A stretch of DNA of 6,243 nucleotides from an uncultured Clostridia bacterium (GCA_934278965.1 CAKQWL010000002.1:1-6243), one strand, 5' to 3'. Shown: positions 1 to 5,708, counted from the first letter of the stretch. A program made the numbers and translations. The notes: a model not told the origin generated them from the sequence alone.

Positions 1-1
1 G

Positions 2-64
2 GAAGAGATTCGTGAAGTGCGGATTGTGCATGAAGGACAAGGAAGCGGAACAGAGGAAAAATAA
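2..64 (+). CDS. 3' end of an unidentified upstream gene (partial)
   Basis: An open frame enters from the left edge and stops with TAA at 62-64, leaving 20 residues that end charged and polar (…GQGSGTEEK). This frame has more protein-like composition than the competing open frame 3, which runs to a TGA at 93-95 overlapping the recX start, but so short a tail cannot settle the choice. In many Firmicutes recA lies directly upstream of recX, and RecA ends in a variable acidic tail, so RecA is a possibility from context only. Nothing in the visible residues is diagnostic, so no function is assigned. The stop lies 27 bases before recX, a spacing that fits an operon. Confidence 0.45.
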   Translation, partial: EEIREVRIVHEGQGSGTEEK

Positions 65-91
65 GTATGGCGGAAGCCTGAAAGGAATGGG

Positions 92-598
92 ATGACGGAG
101 GAAAAAGCAAGAACGCTGGAAATGGCAAAAGCTTCGGCGCTCACCTACCTCTCGTACGGAATGCGGACGGAATGGCAGGTTCGGCGGCACCTTTCGGAAA
201 AAGGGTATTCGGAAGAAGCGGAAGAGAGCATTCGTTATTTATCGGAGCTCGGGTATCTGGATGATTTGAAGTATGCGCTTCTTTATCTGGAATATGCGGT
301 CGGAAAACGGCACGGAATGCTTCGCATTCGGACGGAACTGAAACGGCGCGGAATCGGAAGCGAGATTTTCGAAGAGGCATGGTCCGTGTACCGAAAAAAT
401 CTTGAAGAAGACGGGGAATCGCTTGATGAACGCGAACGGGCTGCCGAGGAGGCGGTAAAAATTGCGGAAGGGATTCCGCTCAGCGATAAATTAATCGGAA
501 AGGTCGGGCGAAGACTTCAGACGCTCGGCTATGACAGGGACAGCGTGTATTATGCTGTCGGGAGAATGATCCGGGAAAAAAAGGAAAAGGAAGAATGA
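92..598 (+). CDS. recX: RecX, regulator of RecA
   Basis: RecX binds RecA filaments in the cytoplasm and modulates (usually limits) recombinase and SOS-inducing activity. The 168-residue product has the all-helical, three-repeat layout of the family: repeat 1 about residues 12-50 (R25-T-E-x2-V-R31-R-H-L, then G-Y), repeat 2 about 51-98 (D57-D near its start, later an R-I-R-T-E-L-K-R-R-G-I helix) and repeat 3 about 112-162 (K-x3-R-R-L-x2-L-G-Y-D). Length is normal for RecX, often 150-270. The ATG at 92 is preceded by AAAGGA at 81-86. A second ATG at 122 (M11) would keep all repeats but has a poorer ribosome site. The C-terminus is a lysine/glutamate-rich run that doubles as the ribosome site for the next gene. 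The stop TGA overlaps the tcdA start. Family assignment is firm; effect on RecA is inferred from relatives. Confidence 0.93.
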   Translation: MTEEKARTLEMAKASALTYLSYGMRTEWQVRRHLSEKGYSEEAEESIRYLSELGYLDDLKYALLYLEYAVGKRHGMLRIRTELKRRGIGSEIFEEAWSVYRKNLEEDGESLDERERAAEEAVKIAEGIPLSDKLIGKVGRRLQTLGYDRDSVYYAVGRMIREKKEKEE

Positions 599-1323
599 TG
601 AAAAACAGTCAATTTGAAAGAACAGAGCGTCTGATCGGTGCGGAAGCGCTGAGTTGCCTTTGGAAGGCGCATGTTGCGATCTTTGGAATCGGCGGTGTAG
701 GAGGATTTGTCTGTGAGGCATTGGCGCGTGCGGGAATCGGAGAGTTCACATTGGTGGACAAGGATCTGATCGATCAGACGAATTTGAACCGCCAGATTAT
801 TGCGCTTCACAGTACAATCGGTCGAAATAAAGTGGATGTGATGAAGGAGCGGATTTTGGATATTAACCCTTCCGCACAGGTACACACGGTGAAAACCTTT
901 TTTCTGCCGGAAACAGCAGGCTTGTTTGATTTTTCCCGGTACGATTATATTGTCGACGCGGTCGATACTGTGACAGCGAAGATTGAATTGATCCTGCGTG
1001 CGAAGGAGGCGGGAAAACCGGTGATTTCCTGTATGGGTACCGGAAATAAGCTTCATCCGTCCGAATTCCGTATAACGGATATTTCAAAAACGAAAGTCTG
1101 CCCGCTGGCGAAAGTCATGCGCAAAGAACTTCGGAATCGCGGGATTACCGATGTGAAGGTCGTTTATTCCGAGGAAGAGGCGCGGATACCGGAAGGAGAC
1201 CGAAGAACACCTGCGAGCATTTCCTTTGTGCCGTCGTTTGCCGGACTTCTTTTGGCCGGCGAGGTGATTCGGGATTTGATCCGGATGTCCTGTCCGCAGG
1301 GCACAGGAGCAGGTGAAAAATAG
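595..1323 (+). CDS. tcdA: tRNA threonylcarbamoyladenosine dehydratase TcdA (CsdL/YgdL)
   Basis: TcdA is an E1-like enzyme that uses ATP to dehydrate N6-threonylcarbamoyladenosine at tRNA position 37 to the cyclic form (ct6A). The 242-residue protein shows a ThiF/MoeB Rossmann domain: G31-I-G-G-V-G nucleotide loop, acidic D55 after the second strand, the N63-x-N65-R-Q ATP-binding motif, K79 and D124 in V-D-A-V-D. The N-terminal F-x-R-T-E-x-L-I-G stretch (residues 7-15) and the K-x-K-V-C169-P-L-A-K segment are typical of TcdA. The paired CxxC zinc cysteines of MoeB and ThiF are absent, which separates it from those relatives. Two adjacent ATGs (595 and 598) are possible starts. The first gives an ATGA overlap with recX; the second is better spaced (6 nt) from AGGA at 588-591. 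The length fits the family. Coupling to recX is positional, with no obvious functional link. Confidence 0.93.
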   Translation: MMKNSQFERTERLIGAEALSCLWKAHVAIFGIGGVGGFVCEALARAGIGEFTLVDKDLIDQTNLNRQIIALHSTIGRNKVDVMKERILDINPSAQVHTVKTFFLPETAGLFDFSRYDYIVDAVDTVTAKIELILRAKEAGKPVISCMGTGNKLHPSEFRITDISKTKVCPLAKVMRKELRNRGITDVKVVYSEEEARIPEGDRRTPASISFVPSFAGLLLAGEVIRDLIRMSCPQGTGAGEK

Positions 1324-1332
1324 TGAAAAGTG

Positions 1333-1360
1333 TTTACAGCCGGGAAATCAGGGCAAATAT
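1333..1360 (+). promoter_or_regulatory. Weak candidate promoter for coaB
   Basis: TTTACA at 1333-1338 matches the sigma-A -35 at five of six bases. Sixteen bases later AAATAT (1355-1360) matches the -10 at only three of six. It sits 36-63 bases before coaB and overlaps the left arm of the inverted repeat. No clear terminator separates tcdA from coaB, so read-through from recX-tcdA is equally likely. Confidence 0.22.
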
Positions 1361-1378
1361 CACACATTGTGCTGTAAA
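1333..1378 (+). repeat. Spaced inverted repeat in the tcdA-coaB gap
   Basis: TTTACAGC (1333-1340) and GCTGTAAA (1371-1378) are perfect 8-base inverted arms 30 bases apart. Inside lies a smaller dyad, CACA-T-TGTG, at 1363-1371. The long separation and lack of a T-run argue against a terminator. It could be a pair of regulator half-sites or chance. Confidence 0.35.
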
Positions 1379-1395
1379 AGCGAAAGGAGAAAGCA

Positions 1396-2169
1396 ATGAA
1401 AAAGATCATTATCACTGGAGGACCGACAAACGAGCCGATCGATGAGATCATGAAGATTACCAATATGTCGACCGGGAGTTTATCAACCTATCTTGCCGGT
1501 TTGTTCCTGGAGGCGGGATATCAGGTATGTTTGATTCTGAATCAGGGCGTAGCGACGGAGCGAGTCATGGCGGCGGAGAATGCCTTGACCCACCTAAAGC
1601 TTCGCGCGGTCGAAACGACAGATGAGATGATGCAGGCACTTCATGAGGAAAGTCTGAGCGGAGAAAGGGCGGATGCACTGATCCACGCGGCGGCAGTGGG
1701 AGATTACAAGGCGGAGTATACTTTCTTGATGGAGGATCTGGCAGCTTATCTTTGGAAGAAGATCGAGAATCGGGAAATCGGAAGCGAGGAGGAACTGCTT
1801 GCGGCATTGACAGAGGGAGAAAAGTACCGCATTGACAACAGTTCAAAAATTTCAAGCTATCAGAAGAACCTGACCGTGAAGCTTGGTCTGACACCGAAAA
1901 TTATCGGGAGGCTGCGTGAATGGTATCCGGATACACTCCTGATCGGATGCAAACTTTTGGAAAATGTTCCGAAAGAGGAGCTGTATGAAGTGGGACAGAG
2001 ACTGTGTACCAAGAACAATATGGATTATATCATGGCAAATGATCTTGCTGATTTGAGAAGCGGGAATCCTGCGCGTCATCTGATCACCAAAGAGGGATTT
2101 ACAGGAAAGATTCTCGAAACACCGGCGGATATTTTTGACTTTGTGGAAAGCGCCTTGAGTGAAAAATAG
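1396..2169 (+). CDS. coaB: Stand-alone phosphopantothenate-cysteine ligase CoaB
   Basis: CoaB joins 4'-phosphopantothenate to cysteine with nucleotide activation, the second step of coenzyme A synthesis from pantothenate, in the cytoplasm. The 257-residue protein resembles the separate CoaB of streptococci rather than the fused CoaBC (Dfp) of most bacteria. Visible family features: the N-terminal I-T-G-G-P-T-N-E loop (residues 6-13), D16-x3-M-K-I-T-N23-M-S-T-G27 (counterpart of the VRxITNxSSG motif), A98-A-A-V-G-D-Y104, the conserved K151-I-S-S lysine loop, and N215-D-L near the active site. There is no flavoprotein CoaC domain before or after it, and the length matches a lone CoaB. AAAGGAG at 1383-1389 sits six bases before the ATG. 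The downstream gap has its own promoter for the next gene, so coaB probably ends the first transcription unit, although no strong terminator is visible. Confidence 0.9.
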   Translation: MKKIIITGGPTNEPIDEIMKITNMSTGSLSTYLAGLFLEAGYQVCLILNQGVATERVMAAENALTHLKLRAVETTDEMMQALHEESLSGERADALIHAAAVGDYKAEYTFLMEDLAAYLWKKIENREIGSEEELLAALTEGEKYRIDNSSKISSYQKNLTVKLGLTPKIIGRLREWYPDTLLIGCKLLENVPKEELYEVGQRLCTKNNMDYIMANDLADLRSGNPARHLITKEGFTGKILETPADIFDFVESALSEK

Positions 2170-2241
2170 ACAGGCTTCCGGTGATGAGAAAGACAGAAAA
2201 TTTCGAGTTTGCCGCGAACACTGTTTTTCCCGGATATATTG

Positions 2242-2270
2242 TGGATTTTTTAACAATCACATGCTATAAT
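2242..2270 (+). promoter_or_regulatory. Extended -10 promoter for yfcE-hydrogenase
   Basis: A perfect TATAAT at 2265-2270 is preceded by TG at 2262-2263 (the TGn extended -10 element). The best-spaced -35, TGGATT at 2242-2247 with a 17-base spacer, matches only three of six bases, as is usual for extended -10 promoters. It should start transcription near 2277, giving a leader of about 78 nt before the ATG at 2355. The 185-base gap from coaB has no other supported content. Confidence 0.65.
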
Positions 2271-2291
2271 GAAGGCAGAATACAGGAGAAA

Positions 2292-2328
2292 GGGCGATTT
2301 TAAGCGCCCGGAGAACCGGACTGTACAG
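2292..2328 (+). promoter_or_regulatory. Structured leader of yfcE with overlapping hairpins
   Basis: GGGCG (2292-2296) pairs with CGCCC (2305-2309) across an 8-base loop. CCGG (2308-2311) pairs with CCGG (2316-2319) across AGAA. The two stems share bases 2308-2309, so they cannot both form fully. CTGTACAG at 2321-2328 is a perfect 8-base palindrome. The stretch ends 13 bases before the GGAGG ribosome site. I do not recognise a known riboswitch class, and the stems are short. A role in regulation is only inferred. Confidence 0.3.
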
Positions 2329-2354
2329 ACGAAATGTGATCGGAGGTATGAAAA

Positions 2355-2894
2355 ATGAAATGGATGATTGCATCGGATATTCACGGATCGGCCTATTACT
2401 GCCGGAAGCTTTTGGAGGTTTATCAGAAAGAAGGGGCAGAGAGACTTCTTCTGCTCGGTGATATTCTTTATCATGGACCGAGAAATGATTTGCCGAAGGA
2501 GTATGCGCCGAAAGAGGTGCTTGCGATGCTCAACGATAGGAAAGACGAGATCCTTTGCGTGCGCGGAAATTGTGATACAGAAGTGGATCAGATGGTTTTA
2601 AAATTCCCGATTTTGGCGGATTACGCAGTCATTGTGACGGAAAAGCATACCATTTATGCGACACATGGGCATGTTTACAATGAAAACAATCTTCCGCCTC
2701 TTAAAAATGGGGATATTTTGCTGCATGGACATACACATGTACCGAAGTGTACACAGCACGAAAATTATCTTTACATGAATCCGGGTTCGGTCTCCATTCC
2801 GAAAGAAGAAAGTCATCACGGATACATGATCCTTGAGGATGACCGTTTCATATGGAAGGATCTGGAGGGAAATGTGATTCATGAGAAAGTTTGA
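2355..2894 (+). CDS. yfcE: YfcE-family metallophosphoesterase
   Basis: This is a small cytoplasmic calcineurin-like phosphodiesterase; the E. coli YfcE relative is manganese dependent and acts on artificial phosphodiesters, with its natural substrate unsettled. The 179-residue protein carries every metal-binding motif of the fold in order: D8-I-H10-G, G35-D36 followed by H40-G-P, G71-N72-C-D74, H104-G-H106 and G125-H126-T-H128. The N-P-G-S segment (about residues 142-145) is also typical of the family. Length is close to the usual 160-185. GGAGG at 2342-2346 lies eight bases before the ATG at 2355; an out-of-frame ATG at 2348 is too close to it. The gene is first in a unit with the hydrogenase, whose start lies within its last 14 bases, so the two are probably translated in a coupled way. 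Whether the phosphoesterase serves hydrogen metabolism is unknown. Confidence 0.93.
   Translation: MKWMIASDIHGSAYYCRKLLEVYQKEGAERLLLLGDILYHGPRNDLPKEYAPKEVLAMLNDRKDEILCVRGNCDTEVDQMVLKFPILADYAVIVTEKHTIYATHGHVYNENNLPPLKNGDILLHGHTHVPKCTQHENYLYMNPGSVSIPKEESHHGYMILEDDRFIWKDLEGNVIHEKV
2864..2870 (+). promoter_or_regulatory. Ribosome site for the hydrogenase inside yfcE
   Basis: GGAGGGA lies within the yfcE coding sequence, ten bases before the ATG at 2881. It supports that start, which overlaps the end of yfcE by 14 bases, and points to translational coupling. Confidence 0.7.
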
Positions 2895-4308
2895 TACCAA
2901 GATACAGCACCTAAAATACAAAGTGATCCGTGAAGTGGCCCGCTTCGCGTGGAAGGATCAGCTTTTGGAAAATTTGATCAACATTCCCAAGATTGTTGTT
3001 CCGGGCGACACTCCTACGATGCGCTGCTGCATTTATAAGGAAAGGGCGATCCTCGGAGAGCGGATCAAGCTCGCGATGGGCGGAGATCGGGAGAATCCGA
3101 ATGTGATTGAGATTATCGATATTGCCTGTGATGAGTGTCCGATGAGCGGATACGAAGTGACGAATTCCTGCCGGGGGTGCTTGGCACATCGGTGTGAAGA
3201 TGTTTGCCGCCGCGGCGCGATTACCTTTGACCAGAATTATGTGGCGCATATTGATAAAACGAAGTGCGTCAATTGCGGTGCGTGCGCGAAGGTCTGTCCT
3301 TATACGGCGATTACGAATCGAAGAAGGCCTTGTGAAACGGCCTGCAAAGTAAAAGCGATCACGATGAGTGAAAAGGGACCGGCCCAGATCAACAATGAAA
3401 AATGTATCGGATGCGGAGCCTGTTCTTACCACTGTCCGTTCGGTGCTGTGATGGAGAAATCGTATGTTTTGGATGTCATTGATGCCATCCGGAAAAGTGA
3501 GGAGAACAGAAAGTATAAGGTACACGCGATCGTTGCTCCGGCAGTGGCAAGTCAGTTCACTTACGCAAGAACCGGTCAGGTGATTTGCGGCATTCGTGAG
3601 CTCGGATTCTATGATGTGCTGGAGACGGCGCTCGGTGCGGACCTTGTTGCTTATGAGGAGGCAATGGAACTGGCGGAAAAAGGATTTTTGACGAGTTCCT
3701 GCTGTCCGGCATTTGTGGACTATATTCATAAAAATTTTCAGGAGCTTTTACCGCAGGTGTCGCACAATCCGTCCCCGATGGCAGCTCTGGCCAAATATTT
3801 AAAAGAAAAGGATCCGACTTGCAAGGTTATTTTTATCGGACCTTGTACGGCGAAAAAGGCGGAGGCGCAAAAACCGGAGGTAAAGCCGTATGTAGACGCT
3901 GTGATTACCTTCGAAGAGCTTCAGGCGCTGTTTGACAGCAGAGACCTGGAGATTACCGAGATGGCCGATATGGAATTTGACGGAGCGTCCGGGTTTGGCA
4001 GGAGCTTTGCCCGCAGCGGAGGCTTGGCGGAGGCTGTGGCCGAGGGATTGAAAGAACACGGAATAGAGGATTTTGAACTGAAGGCCTTGGCTTGCGACGG
4101 AATCGAAGCCTGCCGCACCGCGCTGATGAAGAAAAAGAGAAATCTTCTGGATGCGAATTTTATAGAGGGAATGGCTTGCAGCGGAGGATGTATCAACGGG
4201 GCAGGCTGCTTGACGCACGGTGGAGAATTGAGCCGCGCCAATATTGAAAAATACGCCCAAAAAGCAGGCAACAGGACGATATCGGAAGCAGTAGAAAGCT
4301 TATTATAA
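2881..4308 (+). CDS. Monomeric [FeFe] hydrogenase, group B1/B3 type
   Basis: The enzyme interconverts protons and H2, normally with ferredoxin as electron partner, in the cytoplasm of fermenting anaerobes. All three H-cluster motifs are present in the 475-residue protein: L1 T271-S-S-C274-C275-P-A, L2 G320-P-C322-T-A-K325-K-A-E, and L3 G430-M-A-C433-S-G-G-C437. These provide the four cluster cysteines (275, 322, 433, 437) and the proton-relay cysteine (274). Before them lies a two-[4Fe-4S] ferredoxin domain: C129-x2-C132-x2-C135-x3-C139-P and C175-x2-C178-x2-C181-x3-C185-P. A further cysteine-rich stretch (C83, C86, C97, C100, C105, C109, plus C151 and C155) could hold an extra cluster. The single-chain layout, the A-K-K-A-E form of L2 and the length fit the group B1/B3 family as I know it; there is no NADH-binding, PAS or thioredoxin-like domain. 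Group assignment is by motif memory, not alignment. A strong terminator follows. Activity needs HydE, HydF and HydG encoded elsewhere. Confidence 0.92.
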   Translation: MRKFDTKIQHLKYKVIREVARFAWKDQLLENLINIPKIVVPGDTPTMRCCIYKERAILGERIKLAMGGDRENPNVIEIIDIACDECPMSGYEVTNSCRGCLAHRCEDVCRRGAITFDQNYVAHIDKTKCVNCGACAKVCPYTAITNRRRPCETACKVKAITMSEKGPAQINNEKCIGCGACSYHCPFGAVMEKSYVLDVIDAIRKSEENRKYKVHAIVAPAVASQFTYARTGQVICGIRELGFYDVLETALGADLVAYEEAMELAEKGFLTSSCCPAFVDYIHKNFQELLPQVSHNPSPMAALAKYLKEKDPTCKVIFIGPCTAKKAEAQKPEVKPYVDAVITFEELQALFDSRDLEITEMADMEFDGASGFGRSFARSGGLAEAVAEGLKEHGIEDFELKALACDGIEACRTALMKKKRNLLDANFIEGMACSGGCINGAGCLTHGGELSRANIEKYAQKAGNRTISEAVESLL

Positions 4309-4315
4309 AAACGAG

Positions 4316-4349
4316 AACTGCGTTTCTTTGAGAGAAGCGCAGTTTTTTT
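4316..4349 (+). terminator. Intrinsic terminator after the hydrogenase gene
   Basis: AACTGCGTTTCT (4316-4327) pairs with AGAAGCGCAGTT (4333-4344) over a TTGAG loop: 12 pairs with a single G-U wobble. The T-run extends from 4343 to 4349. It begins eight bases after the hydrogenase stop and isolates the GntR promoter from read-through. Confidence 0.93.
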
Positions 4350-4360
4350 ATATAGGAGCA

Positions 4361-4388
4361 TTGACAAATCGGATATATTGTATATAAT
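4361..4388 (+). promoter_or_regulatory. Consensus sigma-A promoter of the GntR-ABC operon
   Basis: TTGACA at 4361-4366 and TATAAT at 4383-4388 both match the consensus at six of six bases, with a 16-base spacer. Transcription should start near 4395, giving a short leader of about 26 nt. Such a strong promoter is expected where a repressor holds it off, and a palindrome covers its -10. Confidence 0.9.
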
Positions 4389-4403
4389 AAGTATATACAA
4401 TAT
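4375..4403 (+). promoter_or_regulatory. Palindromic operator, probable GntR (YtrA-type) binding site
   Basis: ATATTGTATATA (4375-4386) and TATATACAATAT (4392-4403) are perfect 12-base inverted arms separated by ATAAG. The site covers the -10 element and the likely start point, so a bound protein would block RNA polymerase. AT-rich dyads with GTATA…TATAC cores upstream of their own gene are typical of YtrA-subfamily GntR repressors; that the adjacent regulator binds here is inferred from position and symmetry. Confidence 0.82.
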
Positions 4404-4409
4404 TGCGAT

Positions 4410-4415
4410 GGGGAG
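4410..4415 (+). promoter_or_regulatory. Ribosome site fixing the GntR start
   Basis: GGGGAG ends five bases before the ATG at 4421. It selects that start over an in-frame TTG at 4403, which lies at the edge of the operator only a few bases after the predicted transcription start and has no ribosome site. Confidence 0.75.
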
Positions 4416-4420
4416 TATGC

Positions 4421-4840
4421 ATGAAGATAACGATTCAGAATACAGGCAGTGTGCCGATTTATGAACAGATTGTTTCTCAGATGAAAAACCAGATCCTTTC
4501 CGGAGAGCTTCGGGAGGGCGAGGCATTGCCGTCGATGCGTCTTTTGGCGAAGGAACGGAGGATTAGTGTGATTACGACCAAGCGGGCGTATGAGGAATTG
4601 GAGCGAGAAGGATTTCTTTCTTCCATGGTCGGAGAGGGCAGCTTCGTTGCACCGCAGAACATCGAGATGATCCGGGAACAGCATCTGAGACAGATCGAGG
4701 AAAAACTGCGGGAAGCGGTGCAGCTGGCGGGGCTCGCGGGAATCGGTCCGGAAACCCTTGCGGAAATGCTTCTTCTTGCAGAAGAAGAGGAAGGTATTGC
4801 GGATATTTGCGGAAGAAAAGAGGGAACATGCAATGAGTGA
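4421..4840 (+). CDS. GntR-family transcriptional regulator, YtrA subfamily
   Basis: A 139-residue DNA-binding regulator, probably a dimeric autorepressor of this operon. Residues 10-77 form the GntR winged helix: the P12-I-Y-E-Q-I opening, G28-x-L-x2-G33-E, the L36-P-S-M-R-L-L-A43 segment, the recognition helix around V50-x-T-T-K-R-A-Y57-E-E-L, and the wing G64-F…G71-E-G-S-F-V-A77. The remaining roughly 60 residues are a short, charged, helical tail rather than the large FadR or UTRA ligand domains, which is the mark of the YtrA subfamily. Members of that group commonly sit in front of ABC transporter genes, as here, and respond to envelope stress or small effectors. The effector is not visible. 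The stop overlaps the ATPase gene by eight bases. Transcription comes from the consensus promoter with its palindromic operator just upstream. Confidence 0.92.
   Translation: MKITIQNTGSVPIYEQIVSQMKNQILSGELREGEALPSMRLLAKERRISVITTKRAYEELEREGFLSSMVGEGSFVAPQNIEMIREQHLRQIEEKLREAVQLAGLAGIGPETLAEMLLLAEEEEGIADICGRKEGTCNE
4819..4824 (+). promoter_or_regulatory. Ribosome site fixing the ATPase start
   Basis: AGAGGG ends eight bases before the ATG at 4833, inside the end of the GntR gene. The reading frame is open upstream to an ATG at 4758, but that extension adds 25 basic residues before the ABC fold and lies deep within the regulator gene. Confidence 0.65.
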
Positions 4841-5708
4841 TTTGGCCATCGAATTTGAAAATGTCACGAAAAAATATGATGGATTTTTTTTGGATCATGT
4901 CAGCTTTTCATTGCCTCGGGGCTGCATTTTGGGGCTGATCGGGGAGAACGGAGCCGGAAAAAGTACGATGATTCGCTTGATGCTGGGGCTTTCCCGGTGC
5001 GACAGCGGAAAGAGCAGGATTCTCGGTTGTGAAAGCAGCAGCCTTACAAGCACGGTCAAAGAAAAAATCGGCGTTGTATTTGACGAGAGCTTCTTTTCAG
5101 AGAACTTGAAGGTCGATGAGATTGAAAAAGTTTTGAAGGGCATATATCGCCATTGGGATACGGAGGCGTTCCGCGGTTATATAAAGCGTTTCGGACTGCC
5201 GTCTCAAAAAGCGGTCAAGACCTTTTCGAAGGGAATGAAAATGAAACTTTCGATCGCGGCGGCGCTTTCGCATCATGCGGAGCTTCTGATTTTGGACGAA
5301 GCAACGAGCGGTCTGGATCCGGTCGTGCGGGAGGAGATCCTGGACCTGCTTTTGGACTTTATCCAGGATGAACGGTGCTCGGTGCTGCTCTCGTCGCATA
5401 TTACAAACGATCTGGAAAAGATCTGCGATTACATCCTTTTCCTTTCGGGCGGCCGGATGCTTGCCTTTGAAGAAAAGGATGTGCTTTTGGAGAAGTACGC
5501 AATTCTTCGCTGCGGGAATGATGAGATCGATCTTTTGCCGCAAAATGAAATCAGCGGTATACGAAAAAATCGTTTCGGTGCGGAAGTCCTGATCCGGAGA
5601 AAAGCGGTGCCGGACGGTTTCACAGCGGAACCGGTGAATTTAGAACAGATGATGCTTTTGAGCCGAAACACGAAACAGCAAGGGAGGAGAGGAATATGCT
5701 GGGATTAA
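4833..5708 (+). CDS. ABC transporter ATP-binding protein (YtrB-like)
   Basis: The cytoplasmic ATPase subunit of an ABC transporter, expected to pair with the permease that follows. The 291-residue protein has Walker A G37-E-N-G-A-G-K43-S-T, Walker B L151-L-I-L-D155-E156 with the D-loop S159-G-L-D, and the switch histidine H189 in S-S-H-I. Two motifs are atypical: the Q-loop region reads I79-G-V-V-F-D-E-S with no glutamine, and the signature is F131-S-K-G-M-K instead of LSGGQ. The Y105-R-x-W-D segment in the helical domain and the F-D-E form are, as I recall, usual in ATPases linked to YtrA-type regulators, so this is a subfamily trait rather than damage. About 70 residues after the ABC domain form an accessory tail. 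The start at 4833 overlaps the regulator by eight bases and the end overlaps the permease by 13. Direction of transport and substrate are not evident. Confidence 0.93.
   Translation: MSDLAIEFENVTKKYDGFFLDHVSFSLPRGCILGLIGENGAGKSTMIRLMLGLSRCDSGKSRILGCESSSLTSTVKEKIGVVFDESFFSENLKVDEIEKVLKGIYRHWDTEAFRGYIKRFGLPSQKAVKTFSKGMKMKLSIAAALSHHAELLILDEATSGLDPVVREEILDLLLDFIQDERCSVLLSSHITNDLEKICDYILFLSGGRMLAFEEKDVLLEKYAILRCGNDEIDLLPQNEISGIRKNRFGAEVLIRRKAVPDGFTAEPVNLEQMMLLSRNTKQQGRRGICWD
5682..5689 (+). promoter_or_regulatory. Ribosome site for the ABC-2 permease
   Basis: GGGAGGAG lies within the end of the ATPase gene, six bases before the ATG at 5696. It supports a permease start overlapping the ATPase stop by 13 bases. 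Confidence 0.75.

Noticed and set aside
550..1056. Minus-strand open frame of 168 codons opposite tcdA.
   Set aside because: It lies across the recX-tcdA junction opposite confirmed coding sequence and has no domain-like pattern.
2193..2228. Possible terminator after coaB: ACAG/CTGT and TTCG/CGAA pairings followed by a short T-run.
   Set aside because: The two four-base stems are separated by unequal internal loops and are too weak to support a terminator call.
2184..2303. A 39-codon open frame (ATG at 2184 to TAA at 2301) in the coaB-yfcE gap.
   Set aside because: It has no ribosome site, runs through the yfcE promoter's TATAAT and resembles no family I know; most likely chance.
2911..3729. 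Long minus-strand open frame of 272 codons opposite the hydrogenase gene.
   Set aside because: It is antisense to a gene with intact catalytic motifs and shows no recognisable domain; a shadow frame.
4403..4420. Upstream TTG start extending the GntR protein by six residues.
   Set aside because: It lies at the operator edge just after the predicted transcription start and has no ribosome site; the ATG at 4421 has one.
4769..4787. Perfect 8-base hairpin CTTCTTCT-TGC-AGAAGAAG near the end of the GntR gene.
   Set aside because: It encodes L-L-L-A-E-E-E from repetitive codons, has no T-run after it, and is best explained as a codon coincidence.
4758..4832. Upstream in-frame ATG extending the ABC ATPase by 25 residues.
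   Set aside because: The extension is basic, lies within the regulator gene, and precedes the normal ABC N-terminus; the ATG at 4833 has a proper ribosome site and typical operon overlap.
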